From: an uncultured Tenacibaculum sp. | Lineage (GTDB): Bacteria; Bacteroidota; Bacteroidia; Flavobacteriales; Flavobacteriaceae | NCBI RefSeq assembly: GCF_947498805.1 | Contig: NZ_CANMLT010000005.1 | Span: forward strand, 372,001 to 436,000 | Length of the DNA stretch: 64,000 nt | Direction of reading: 5' to 3' | Shown: positions 8,410-16,256 of the stretch, in pieces | How positions within the stretch are numbered: the first letter of the stretch is position 1 | Layout of the letters: the number at the start of each line of letters is the position of its first letter | The notes under the pieces: generated by a model | Databases searched by the model: none | Seen by the model: only the letters and a program-made list of their open reading frames with translations | Told to the model about the DNA's origin: nothing | Position numbers and translations under genes: made by a program

Positions 8410-9258
8410 TTAATTGATTTCTAACTTATAGCCTACCCCATGAATATTGGTAATTTTAATAGAAGCGTCGTCTTTTAATTTTTTACGTAGTTTGGAGATA
8501 TAGGTATCTAAACTTCTCCCTACAAAAACACCATTGTCTTCCCACACTTTTTTGGTAAGCTCTTCTCTTTTTACAATCTCATTGGGTTTTGTGATGAAAA
8601 TTGCCAATAACTCGCATTCTTTTTTAGACAAGCTGATTTCCGTAGCTTGTTTTACCAACTTGTTTTGCTCCGGATAAAACTCAAATATCCCTAATGTTTG
8701 CATATCTTCTGAAGTCTTTGCTACCACTTCCTTTTTATTCCTACTTCTTAGAAAAACAAAAAGGCCAATAAAAAGTAGCACTAGTAAGCCTCCATAAAGT
8801 AACCAAGGCTGAGAAGTTGCCAATTGTTTTTGTAAAAACTGAATTTCTATGATGTAACAAGCGGTTGGTAAGAGTCTTCCTCTACAAGGAATAATAGAAT
8901 TCTCTTCCTTTTGTTGCATTTCATAGCTATATACTACTTCTTTGTGTTCACAATCTTTGACTTCTAAAATATAATGGGTAGAAAAATTTGCCGTACTAAA
9001 GTTTCTATTGACAATAGAGACCAAACTATCTGGATGAATTTCTAAATTATTTTGAAAACTTAATTGATACCTTGATGCATTGAGTTCTTTTACGGGTAAC
9101 ACCAACGAAGTCATATCATGTGCATTTAGCAATAATTCATGACCAATACTACGTACCGACACTTTTACTCTTTCTGAAAAAGCATCTCGTTTACTACAGG
9201 AAATTACTCCTAGCAACACTAAAAACACACCGATATAAAAAATAGTTTTCTTACGCAT
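8410..9258 (-). CDS. Membrane-anchored winged-helix (OmpR-type) transcriptional regulator
   Basis: Start placed at 9258, giving 282 residues that begin with a signal-like segment MRKKTIFYIGVFLVLLGVIS and a lipobox-like VISC (Cys21); upstream ATGs at 9291 and 9330 would bury it. An extracytoplasmic domain of about 130 residues contains three further cysteines and is followed by a transmembrane helix (about 152-170). The C-terminal trans_reg_C winged helix includes LSKKECELLAIFITKPNEIV and NIHGVGYKLE. There is no receiver domain, so signalling must pass directly across the membrane (ToxR-like topology). It probably controls its own operon. Confidence 0.82.
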   Translation of the reverse strand: MRKKTIFYIGVFLVLLGVISCSKRDAFSERVKVSVRSIGHELLLNAHDMTSLVLPVKELNASRYQLSFQNNLEIHPDSLVSIVNRNFSTANFSTHYILEVKDCEHKEVVYSYEMQQKEENSIIPCRGRLLPTACYIIEIQFLQKQLATSQPWLLYGGLLVLLFIGLFVFLRSRNKKEVVAKTSEDMQTLGIFEFYPEQNKLVKQATEISLSKKECELLAIFITKPNEIVKREELTKKVWEDNGVFVGRSLDTYISKLRKKLKDDASIKITNIHGVGYKLEIN

Positions 9259-9347
9259 ACAACTTACAAATATCTGGCTTTTTATATTCATTTTAAGAGC
9301 GTTGACACTTCTTTTACACTTTTTTGACATTTGCAGAATCTACCCAC

Positions 9348-9433
9348 CGTCATTACGAGGGAAATTATGACCGAAGTAATCTGCCTATCAAGAACTCCGA
9401 GCAAACAGATTGCTTCGTTACACTCGCAATGAC
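9348..9433. repeat. Palindromic REP-like intergenic repeat
   Basis: Nested inverted arms: GTCATTACGAG (9349-9359) pairs with CTCGCAATGAC (9423-9433), and CGAAGTAATCTG (9372-9383) pairs with CAGATTGCTTCG (9406-9417), each with one mismatch. It is the CGTCATTGCGAG...GAAGCAATCTG type of dispersed palindrome that I know from many bacterial genomes. It would fold into a long imperfect hairpin. Confidence 0.75.
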
Positions 9434-9477
9434 ACTACTTAACATCATTACAAATAAAGTGAAACACATTCCCCAAA

Positions 9478-9516
9478 CGTCATTACGAATGAAGCACCGT
9501 GTAATGAAGTAATCTG
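9478..9516. repeat. Second, partial copy of the REP-like repeat
   Basis: Repeats the left arm of the element at 9348: CGTCATTACGA at 9478-9488 and GAAGTAATCTG at 9506-9516, with no right arm. Confidence 0.65.
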
Positions 9517-9545
9517 CCCATCACAAAACCGAATACACAAACATT

Positions 9546-9582
9546 TACGGAAAAACCGTATTTAAAGTATGGAAAACCGTAA
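9546..9582. repeat. Two tandem short hairpins TACGGAAAAACCGTA / TATGGAAAACCGTAA
   Basis: Two adjacent near-identical palindromes about 23 bases apart. They could be operator sites or structured RNA upstream of the SEFIR gene. Function unknown. Confidence 0.5.
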
Positions 9583-9691
9583 TTTTCACTACTTCATTTA
9601 AACTATATTGGGAACTTCAAGAAACCACATATTTTCCGTTTACACTACCAATTAGGATTTATAAACGGATAAAAGGTACGCATATAAACAA

Positions 9692-9701
9692 GTTGTGGGT
9701 A
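9692..9701 (+). repeat. Left arm of inverted repeat flanking the SEFIR-AbiC pair
   Basis: GTTGTGGGTA here, and TACGCACAAC at 12158-12167, are reverse complements at 9 of 10 positions. They enclose exactly the two-gene unit. Confidence 0.5.
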
Positions 9702-9721
9702 ATTTAAACTAAAATCAGAAA

Positions 9722-11170
9722 TTGAAACAAAAAGTATTTATATCATATAGTTGGTCTTCGCCTGAGCATGAGGAATGGGTTATTAATCTGGCAGAAAGAT
9801 TAATGTCAGACGGAATAGAAGTAATAATTGACAAATGGGATTTGAAGGAAGGTCATGACATGTTTGATTTTATGGAATCTATGGTAAAATCACCCGAAAT
9901 AAATAAGGTTTTAATTATCCTAGATAAAACATATTCAGAAAAAGCAGATTCAAGAAGTGGGGGAGTTGGAACAGAAACACAAATTATCAGCCCAAACGTT
10001 TATAAAAATGCTTCGCAAGAAAAATTTCTTCCTATAGTTACTGAAAGAGATGGCGAAGGAAACGCATTTATTCCAACTTACCTTGACGGTCGAATTTATA
10101 TAGACTTATCTTCAAATGAACATTTTGAAGAAAATTATGAGAAACTATTGAGGAACATCTATCAAAGACCTTCATTTCAAAAACCCAAAATTGGCACACC
10201 ACCGAAATATTTGTTCGAGGAAACACCTAAATCATTCAAAACCTCACAAATATTGAGAACGTTTGATTATCAAATAGACAAACATCCTAAAAGAATAAAT
10301 TCAATAATTAGAGATTTCCTAAATACTTTCTACAACAACCTGAAAGACTTCAAAATTGAATTTGAAGGAAGAGACTATATAGGAATCGGCAAACAAATTT
10401 GTGACAATATTCATCAATATACCCAGCTTAGGAATGACTTTTTAGATTTCATAAATAAATTAACGAAATTGGAAATAGATTTTGATTTTGATATCCTTAT
10501 TAATTTTCTAGAGAAATTGCCGCTTCTAGAAACCCCTGACGAATCAAGGTCTAGTTGGTCTCAATTTGAATTTGATAATTTTCGAATTATAAACCACGAA
10601 TTATTAATTTATCTGGTGGCCATCGGGTTAAAAAATGAAAACTACAAGTTCGTTGAGGATGTATTATACTCAACTTATTTCTTTAAAGACCGACATAACA
10701 ACTATAATAATGAACCTAAAACCTTTGATGAATTATATAGGCATGTTGATTCCATTGATAAATATTATAAGGAAACCTATTCTCAAAATTTCTTTAGTTC
10801 AATGGCGGATTTAATCATAAAGAGAATTCCAGAAAATATGGACAAATCTGATTTTGTTCTAGCCGACCTTTTATGTTATTATGTTGCAAATATGAATGGA
10901 AAAAGTTGGTTCCCCAAAACTTATGTTTATAACTCTCAAGGCAAAAAAGAATTGTTTTACAAAATGGTCTCAAAAAAACATTTCAACAAGGTAAAAGGGC
11001 TGTTTGGTGTTAAAGATATTCAGGAATTAAAATCAAAATTAAATGAATTGAAAGAAAAGGACTCACAAAATGCTCCTTATAATAATCGTGTTGGTTATTC
11101 AGGTTCATTTGACCGAGTATTACCTCTATATGATGTTATTGAAATAGAAAAAATAGGAACAACAAGATAA
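9722..11170 (+). CDS. SEFIR/TIR domain protein, putative defence effector
   Basis: 482 residues. Residues 1-150 form a SEFIR (TIR-like) domain: KVFISYSWSS at 4-13, then WVINLAERLMSDGIEVIIDK, VLIILDKTYSEKADSR, and GGVGTE at 80-85, where Glu85 is the conserved acidic residue. FLPIVTERD and IPTYLDGRIYIDLS complete the fold. The C-terminal 300 residues are helical and unrecognised. The start is TTG at 9722: an in-frame stop at 9710 leaves no upstream start, and the next ATG would remove the first strand and helix. Bacterial TIR/SEFIR proteins often act as NAD-consuming effectors in anti-phage systems; that is inference here. A putative AbiC gene follows 28 bases later. Confidence 0.8.
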   Translation: MKQKVFISYSWSSPEHEEWVINLAERLMSDGIEVIIDKWDLKEGHDMFDFMESMVKSPEINKVLIILDKTYSEKADSRSGGVGTETQIISPNVYKNASQEKFLPIVTERDGEGNAFIPTYLDGRIYIDLSSNEHFEENYEKLLRNIYQRPSFQKPKIGTPPKYLFEETPKSFKTSQILRTFDYQIDKHPKRINSIIRDFLNTFYNNLKDFKIEFEGRDYIGIGKQICDNIHQYTQLRNDFLDFINKLTKLEIDFDFDILINFLEKLPLLETPDESRSSWSQFEFDNFRIINHELLIYLVAIGLKNENYKFVEDVLYSTYFFKDRHNNYNNEPKTFDELYRHVDSIDKYYKETYSQNFFSSMADLIIKRIPENMDKSDFVLADLLCYYVANMNGKSWFPKTYVYNSQGKKELFYKMVSKKHFNKVKGLFGVKDIQELKSKLNELKEKDSQNAPYNNRVGYSGSFDRVLPLYDVIEIEKIGTTR

Positions 11171-11198
11171 TATACTAATCGCTATACGTAATTGAGAA

Positions 11199-12152
11199 AT
11201 GTTAACAGAAAAAAACAGCAAAAGACTATTATGGATTGGACTATTCTTGTTTCTTACAGGAATAGGTTTCTTTATTTGGAAAGAAAATTTCAATGTTTCA
11301 AGCAAATTAAATTCTGAAAAAATTGCTCAATTTGGAGACTTCATTGGTGGAATAGTTGGCTCATTATGGTCTTTAGCAGGAGTAATTTTATTTTACGTAG
11401 CACTAACAGAGCAACGAAATGACATTAAGATAAATCGTCAAGCATTAGAAGCACAAGTCGATGCTCTCAATCAACAAATAAAGGAGTTTGAATTACAAAG
11501 AACCGAACTTTCTGAAACACGAAAGGTATTTAAGGAACAAAGTGAAACACTCAAAATACAAAGGTTTGAGAATACTTTTTTTCAACTATTAAGCTTGCAC
11601 CACGAATTAGTTGATAAACTAAATTTCGACAGAAATCAGTTTCTTGGACAAACAGAACCATTAGAAAAAAGAGCTGTTTTATCTAAAGCTTTTATTGATT
11701 TACACAGTAAAATCGAAGGTTCTAATACACTTCCATATAAGTCTTCAACTGGTCAAACTAATTGGAAAGAGTTTAAACCTGAATCAATAGAGGTAGCTGA
11801 AGAAAGATTGATTCAAGCTTACACAGAATTTTATTTTGAGGATTACAAGCAAATATTAAGTCATTATTACAGAAACGTATATCATATTTTTAAGTTCATT
11901 TATTTTTCAAAACTTATACCAAAGGAAAAAAAACAATTTTATGCAAGTTTGGTAAGAGCACAATTATCATCCGATGAACTTTATCTGATTTTATACAATT
12001 CGCTGATTGTACATTTAGGTTATCCAAACTTTTTGTTCTTAATCAAAGAGTATGATATTATGCAGAATTTTGACTTTAGACTTGTTAATGAAAATCTGTA
12101 CCATAGAGAGATTTATGATAAATATTTAAATAACGTGAAACCGAATTGGTAA
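11199..12152 (+). CDS. Putative phage abortive infection protein (putAbiC family)
   Basis: 317 residues. Two N-terminal membrane helices (about 9-27 and 50-69) are followed by a coiled coil (about 71-118) and the segment QRFENTFFQLLSLHHELV (121-138), the signature I associate with the putative AbiC family. The remainder is helical. Predicted to sit in the inner membrane with a large cytoplasmic domain. It follows the SEFIR gene at 28 bases on the same strand, and the pair is enclosed by an inverted repeat. Family membership rests on recognition of this motif; function in abortive infection is by family name only. Confidence 0.75.
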   Translation: MLTEKNSKRLLWIGLFLFLTGIGFFIWKENFNVSSKLNSEKIAQFGDFIGGIVGSLWSLAGVILFYVALTEQRNDIKINRQALEAQVDALNQQIKEFELQRTELSETRKVFKEQSETLKIQRFENTFFQLLSLHHELVDKLNFDRNQFLGQTEPLEKRAVLSKAFIDLHSKIEGSNTLPYKSSTGQTNWKEFKPESIEVAEERLIQAYTEFYFEDYKQILSHYYRNVYHIFKFIYFSKLIPKEKKQFYASLVRAQLSSDELYLILYNSLIVHLGYPNFLFLIKEYDIMQNFDFRLVNENLYHREIYDKYLNNVKPNW

Positions 12153-12345
12153 AAAACTACGCACAACAATGACTATAATTCATTGCTAAATATATTTTTA
12201 AAAAGAAAATTAGTTACTTTTAACCGGTTAGATTTCTACAGTGGAAAACCTTCTGGATTTTCAACTCGCAACGAAATCATAGCCACAAACATTCCAAACC
12301 TCACAATCCATTTCTTAGTTTAAAATAAAAGCTTACTTTTATACT
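12153..12345. other. Spacer with palindromes between AbiC-like gene and RadC gene
   Basis: Contains the right inverted-repeat arm, the CAATGA/TCATTG hairpin, a perfect palindrome TAACCGGTTA (12221-12230) and an imperfect hairpin around GGAAAACCTTCTGGATTTTC (about 12242-12261). This concentration of small palindromes resembles a junction between inserted modules. No coding frame seen. Confidence 0.45.
12158..12167 (-). repeat. Right arm of inverted repeat flanking the SEFIR-AbiC pair
   Basis: TACGCACAAC, the near-exact reverse complement of GTTGTGGGTA at 9692-9701. It is followed at 12167-12185 by a small palindrome (CAATGA...TCATTG). Confidence 0.5.
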
Positions 12346-12969
12346 ATGGATATAAGACTAAGCGAAAAAGAAAAGATTAAAGTCCTGAATTCCGATGATA
12401 TCTACGGAATTATGCAACGTATTTTACTAAGAGAAAGTAAGATTGACCAAAATAGAGAACACTTTTGGGTAATTGGTTTAGAAAATAACAATCGAATTTT
12501 ATTTATTGAATTAATTAGTCTTGGCTCTGTAAATAAAACGATTGCAGAACCTATGGAAGTGTTTAGTTTTGCACTACAAAAAAGAGCGGTTAAGATAATT
12601 TTATGTCATAATCATCCAAGTGGTGAATTAAAACCATCTGAATCTGACAAAGATATTTCTGATAGACTTATTCAAGTAGGAATTATTGTAGATACAGAGG
12701 TAATTGACCATTTAATTATTTCAACCAAAAGTTATTTAAGCTTTAAAGACATCGGGCTTTTAGATGAGTTGAAAAAAAGCACAAAGTATGTTCCTAAATA
12801 TGTATTAGAACAACAAATTAAAAAAGATGCTACTGAAATAGCTAAACGAAAAGAGAAAATTGAAATAGCGAAAGCCATGAAAAGGGTTGATGAACCTATA
12901 GAAAAAATTGCAAACTTTACTGGCCTAACAATTGAAGAAATAGAACAATTAAGAGTCCGAAAAAAATAG
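12346..12969 (+). CDS. Short RadC-like JAB/MPN domain protein with helical extension
   Basis: 207 residues. The JAB/MPN metalloprotease-fold core (about 15-135) has the motif HNHPSG (88-93) followed by S98/S100 and D101, so the zinc ligands of the family are intact. It lacks the N-terminal helix-hairpin-helix region of chromosomal RadC and instead has a 70-residue charged helical C-terminus that looks partly like a helix-turn-helix (EEPIEKIANFTGLTIEEIEQL type). Such short RadC proteins are frequent on mobile elements and defence islands. The biochemical function of RadC is not settled. Confidence 0.85.
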   Translation: MDIRLSEKEKIKVLNSDDIYGIMQRILLRESKIDQNREHFWVIGLENNNRILFIELISLGSVNKTIAEPMEVFSFALQKRAVKIILCHNHPSGELKPSESDKDISDRLIQVGIIVDTEVIDHLIISTKSYLSFKDIGLLDELKKSTKYVPKYVLEQQIKKDATEIAKRKEKIEIAKAMKRVDEPIEKIANFTGLTIEEIEQLRVRKK

Positions 12970-13027
12970 TGTTATTGCCTAAGAAGGGCTGAAAAATTGT
13001 GAGTTAAAAACTAAAAACATTACTGAA

Positions 13028-13741
13028 ATGGAATTCAAAGGTGGAGCAATAATAATTGGTTCTTTATTTTGGGGTAATGAACCAAAACGTGTGAAGTGGA
13101 GAAAACTCTATTTGGAATCTGCGGAAAATAAAATTCCATTAAAAATTAGAATTCGATACGGAAGAGAATCAAGCTCAAGAAGTAATACTTATACAATGAT
13201 TCTTACAAATCATCCAAAAACTGAGTTTGGAAATGCCTATATTTTAAGATTTAAAGAAACTCTTAAGAATGCCAAAAATTTAGAAAGTCAAGCTTTTGCA
13301 ATGGCTTCAGCAGAAGGGTTATGGAAAAAATCAGGTCCTTCTCTTAATAAAAGTTGGGGAACAGTTGGACTTTTGATAAATCCAAAGTTAGAGAAAAATA
13401 AAACTCTTGAAATAATAAAAGAAAGATGGGCAAAAATTTATAAAGATTATAATTGGAGTAAATCAGACTATCAATTAGAAAATGAACCTGAAATAATTGA
13501 TGAAAATGGGTTTCTTAAAATTGATTGGACTAATGAAATGGACGAATTTGATTTTCTAATAGCAACTTTAACCGTTCCTAAGCCAAAATTATTACTAACC
13601 GAAAAAAATATTGCCGAAAGAATTAACGAAACAGGTTATAACGAATATTTTTTAAAAAACTATGAAAATGGAATTCGTACATTCCAAGATGAGGAAATAA
13701 TAAAGAATTTAAATAAAAAATCAATTACCAACAATTTATAA
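13028..13741 (+). CDS. Unknown soluble protein in accessory block
   Basis: 237 residues with no signal peptide or membrane helix. The N-terminus (MEFKGGAIIIGSLFW) is glycine-rich and hydrophobic like a first beta strand with a turn. A segment SNTYTMILTNHP follows, and later WKKSGPSLNKSWGTVGLLINP. I do not recognise the family. It starts 58 bases after radC on the same strand. It has the low-GC, Lys/Asn/Ile-rich composition of its neighbours. Confidence 0.65.
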   Translation: MEFKGGAIIIGSLFWGNEPKRVKWRKLYLESAENKIPLKIRIRYGRESSSRSNTYTMILTNHPKTEFGNAYILRFKETLKNAKNLESQAFAMASAEGLWKKSGPSLNKSWGTVGLLINPKLEKNKTLEIIKERWAKIYKDYNWSKSDYQLENEPEIIDENGFLKIDWTNEMDEFDFLIATLTVPKPKLLLTEKNIAERINETGYNEYFLKNYENGIRTFQDEEIIKNLNKKSITNNL

Positions 13742-13844
13742 CCCAATTATAACTCTAAAAATGTGCCTTTAAAGTATGTGGTTAGAAAAACCCAGTTTCA
13801 AAATTGCAAAAGAAGTTAGTATTAAACAAGAAAATACCTACAAT

Positions 13845-14486
13845 TTGAAAACAACAATCTACTTGGTATTATTAATAGTAGCATTTTCTTGTAAGAATGT
13901 AATAAAAAATGATAGTACAGCCAAAAACACAGGCGTACCAGAACATAAAAAACACCCTATTTTACCCAACAAAATCTCAGTTCAACTATTAAATAATAAC
14001 GGCGAGAAATTAAAACTGGAAAATGTGCTCTGCCATTTAAACATTTATATAGACTCTTTAAGTTATTATACTTACAGTTTTATTCCAACCGACTCAAATG
14101 GAATTGTTAATTTAACTAAAGAGCAACTAATACAAAATACTGAGTTAAAACATTATTACGACAAAACTATTCCGTTAGATCAAAGTCCTGTTAAATTTGA
14201 TTTTATGATTATGGACACGAACTTAATCAATGGAATGATTACTGGCATGAAAAACTACTTATCTGTAGATATAGAATCAATAAAACTGGGGTTAAAGCAA
14301 CGAGGATTGAATGATTCGCAAATTGCACTGCAAATTACTACAATTAAAGAAAAAATTGAATCTGACAAGAAGCTATTAGAAATATTAGAACATAACCAAA
14401 ACGCTAAACTAGACTACTCTAATGGACCGAAAAAAATCACAGATTTTTGGAATAGTGAATCTGAATACTTTTACGAATTGAAATAA
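13845..14486 (+). CDS. Lipoprotein of unknown function
   Basis: A TTG start at 13845 is preferred because it places a signal peptide (KTTIYLVLLIVAFSC) at the N-terminus with a lipobox Cys. The frame extends to an ATG at 13776, but that adds 23 hydrophilic residues before the signal. Mature protein of about 200 residues has an early beta-rich region resembling a peptide-binding or transthyretin-like fold (DSNGIVNLTKEQL), then a charged helix (about 155-205). No family recognised. Confidence 0.6.
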   Translation: MKTTIYLVLLIVAFSCKNVIKNDSTAKNTGVPEHKKHPILPNKISVQLLNNNGEKLKLENVLCHLNIYIDSLSYYTYSFIPTDSNGIVNLTKEQLIQNTELKHYYDKTIPLDQSPVKFDFMIMDTNLINGMITGMKNYLSVDIESIKLGLKQRGLNDSQIALQITTIKEKIESDKKLLEILEHNQNAKLDYSNGPKKITDFWNSESEYFYELK

Positions 14487-14531
14487 AAACTCTAAAGTAT
14501 AATTTAATGCTTTAACAAATTGCTTGGAATA

Positions 14532-15062
14532 ATGGAAAACATTAAAGAACTAAAAAACTTCACAAAGGCTACTCTCGGACTTGGCTTACTATTACTAATC
14601 TATGGTTTTATAAGTCGAATAATTCCTGTCAATTTCTTTTGGGAATCGAAATCTGTTGGATGGGTATTAATACTGTTTGGACTCATCGGTGTATTACTAG
14701 ATGGGATTAAAAAACGAAAGGCTTTAAATAAAAAGACTATTTGGAATAAAATTGGAATTGGATTTATTTGTTTTAGCCTATTAATTCAAACCATTTTAAT
14801 CATTATCATCCCTAATACGGATGCGTTTAAAATATCGAAAGAGTTTATACTAAACGATAAAGAGTTAGCATCAGAAGTTGGAACTATTAAAGGCTTTGGT
14901 TTAATCCCAACAGGTGGAATTTCTGTTCAAACAAATTCGAATGGTAAAACAGGAAATGCCAATATTAACTTAATAATTAAAGGAGAAAAGGCTTACAAAA
15001 GTGTTACCGTTTTTGTTTTTAAAGATTACGAAAAAGATTGGGAAGTGTACGGTATAGAATAA
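14532..15062 (+). CDS. Membrane protein with Coa1/Tim21-like C-terminal domain
   Basis: 176 residues from the ATG at 14532 (a TTG at 14520 is an alternative). Three N-terminal hydrophobic segments (about 15-32, 42-57 and 73-93) precede a C-terminal domain of about 75 residues. That domain looks like the cytochrome-oxidase-assembly Coa1 family: GTIKGFGLIPTGGISVQT, GNANINLIIKGEKA and a final DWEVYGIE. In bacteria this domain is found in otherwise uncharacterised membrane proteins. There are no respiratory genes nearby, so oxidase assembly is not implied. Medium confidence in the family. Confidence 0.6.
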   Translation: MENIKELKNFTKATLGLGLLLLIYGFISRIIPVNFFWESKSVGWVLILFGLIGVLLDGIKKRKALNKKTIWNKIGIGFICFSLLIQTILIIIIPNTDAFKISKEFILNDKELASEVGTIKGFGLIPTGGISVQTNSNGKTGNANINLIIKGEKAYKSVTVFVFKDYEKDWEVYGIE

Positions 15063-15213
15063 AAGGTAATAATTTAAATAAAACTATATTTAATAATTAT
15101 AAAGAAAGTGAAGCGTTCAATTTAATTCTACCTGAATAGAAAGATTGGGTAGTAAAATATAGTTTATTACAACTAAATTTCTCATTTGCCCCTCCACAAA
15201 AACATCAAATTTA

Positions 15214-16122
15214 ATGGCTATTTTATCTTCATTATTTGACTTTAGTCAAAATAACTTAAAAAAAATCAAAAAACATATTATCAAATCTAATTATCCTATT
15301 GAAAAGTTAGATAAATTAGAAATAATTGATTTAATAGTACCTACAATCGGAATAAAAACTCAATCAAAAAATGATAGTGAAATTGGAATTGGAAAGTCTA
15401 AAATTGGTGGAAACCCAGATTTACCAAAAGATTTTGAATGGCCAAAATTTGAAAATGAATATTTAACTTTTTGTGCTCAATACAATTTAACCGAATTAAG
15501 TAAATACGATTTACAAAATAAACTTCCGAAAACTGGAATGATGTATGTTTTTGTATATATAGACAAAAATCATCCTGGATTTCTTAACAAAGAATCAAGT
15601 TATAAAATAATCTATTCTGAAAACACAGAAAACATAGAACGACTTGAATTCCCTAAAGGATACTTTTTAGATAGTAAGTTTAAAACTGCTCAAATTAAAT
15701 ATTTTAAATATTACACATTACCGGATGATGAAAATTACAAAATAAAAAAATACGACCTGAAATATAATGATTTTGATGGTTTTCATGAGAACATAGTTAA
15801 TTTTATTGATAATTTGACAAATCAACAAGTCGATAATTTCCATCAAGTTCTTGGAGAAGACAGGTCTATTCAATCTAGTGTCGTTTTCGATTTTGCAGCT
15901 AAAAAATTGGATATTAAAACTATTGAAGATTACAAATCAAAAAAAACAGAAGCTCAAAAAATTTCAAAAAACTATAGCATATTATTACAACTCGATTGTA
16001 ATGATGAAAATTCAGATTTAAGTAGGTTTGGTGGAAGTGCTGTTATCTATTTTGGCATTGAACATGAGAACTTAGAAAAGAGAAATATCGAAAATGTAAT
16101 TATGGTTTTTCAAAGCACTTAA
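15214..16122 (+). CDS. YwqG-like protein (DUF1963)
   Basis: 302 residues, cytoplasmic. The segment SKIGGNPDLPKDFEWP (about 66-81) is the signature of the DUF1963/YwqG family, and LTFCAQYNLTEL and MMYVFVYID continue the expected beta-sheet pattern. LLQLDCNDENSDLSRFGGSAVIYF near the C-terminus is also typical. The family has no assigned biochemical role. It stands alone, about 150 bases after the Coa1-like gene and 134 before the next gene. Confidence 0.8.
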   Translation: MAILSSLFDFSQNNLKKIKKHIIKSNYPIEKLDKLEIIDLIVPTIGIKTQSKNDSEIGIGKSKIGGNPDLPKDFEWPKFENEYLTFCAQYNLTELSKYDLQNKLPKTGMMYVFVYIDKNHPGFLNKESSYKIIYSENTENIERLEFPKGYFLDSKFKTAQIKYFKYYTLPDDENYKIKKYDLKYNDFDGFHENIVNFIDNLTNQQVDNFHQVLGEDRSIQSSVVFDFAAKKLDIKTIEDYKSKKTEAQKISKNYSILLQLDCNDENSDLSRFGGSAVIYFGIEHENLEKRNIENVIMVFQST

Positions 16123-16256
16123 AAATAAAAAGTATTATCCCTTACAATTTACAAACTCAATTACTAATAGATAATAACTTAATAGAAAAAGAGTAAATTT
16201 AATCCCAAAACCAACCGTTAATTGAAACTGCTAGCTTTAATTTAAAACAAAATTTT

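Larger units (their letters stand above)
9259..9721. other. Gene-free stretch with repeats at the left edge of the accessory block
   Basis: About 460 bases without a supportable gene. It holds a palindromic REP-like repeat (9348-9433), a second half-copy (9478-9516), two short CCGT-ending hairpins (9546-9582), and near 9692 one arm of the inverted repeat that flanks the SEFIR-AbiC pair. The open frame across the repeats is not conserved-looking and begins inside the divergent regulator. Confidence 0.7.

Noticed and set aside
9324..9512. 62-codon open frame across the REP-like repeats
   Set aside because: It starts in the promoter region of the divergent regulator and simply reads through a repeat element; no protein-like composition.
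9722..12152. Thoeris system
   Set aside because: A TIR-like gene is present, but there is no SIR2-domain ThsA partner; the neighbour is a putAbiC-like membrane protein.
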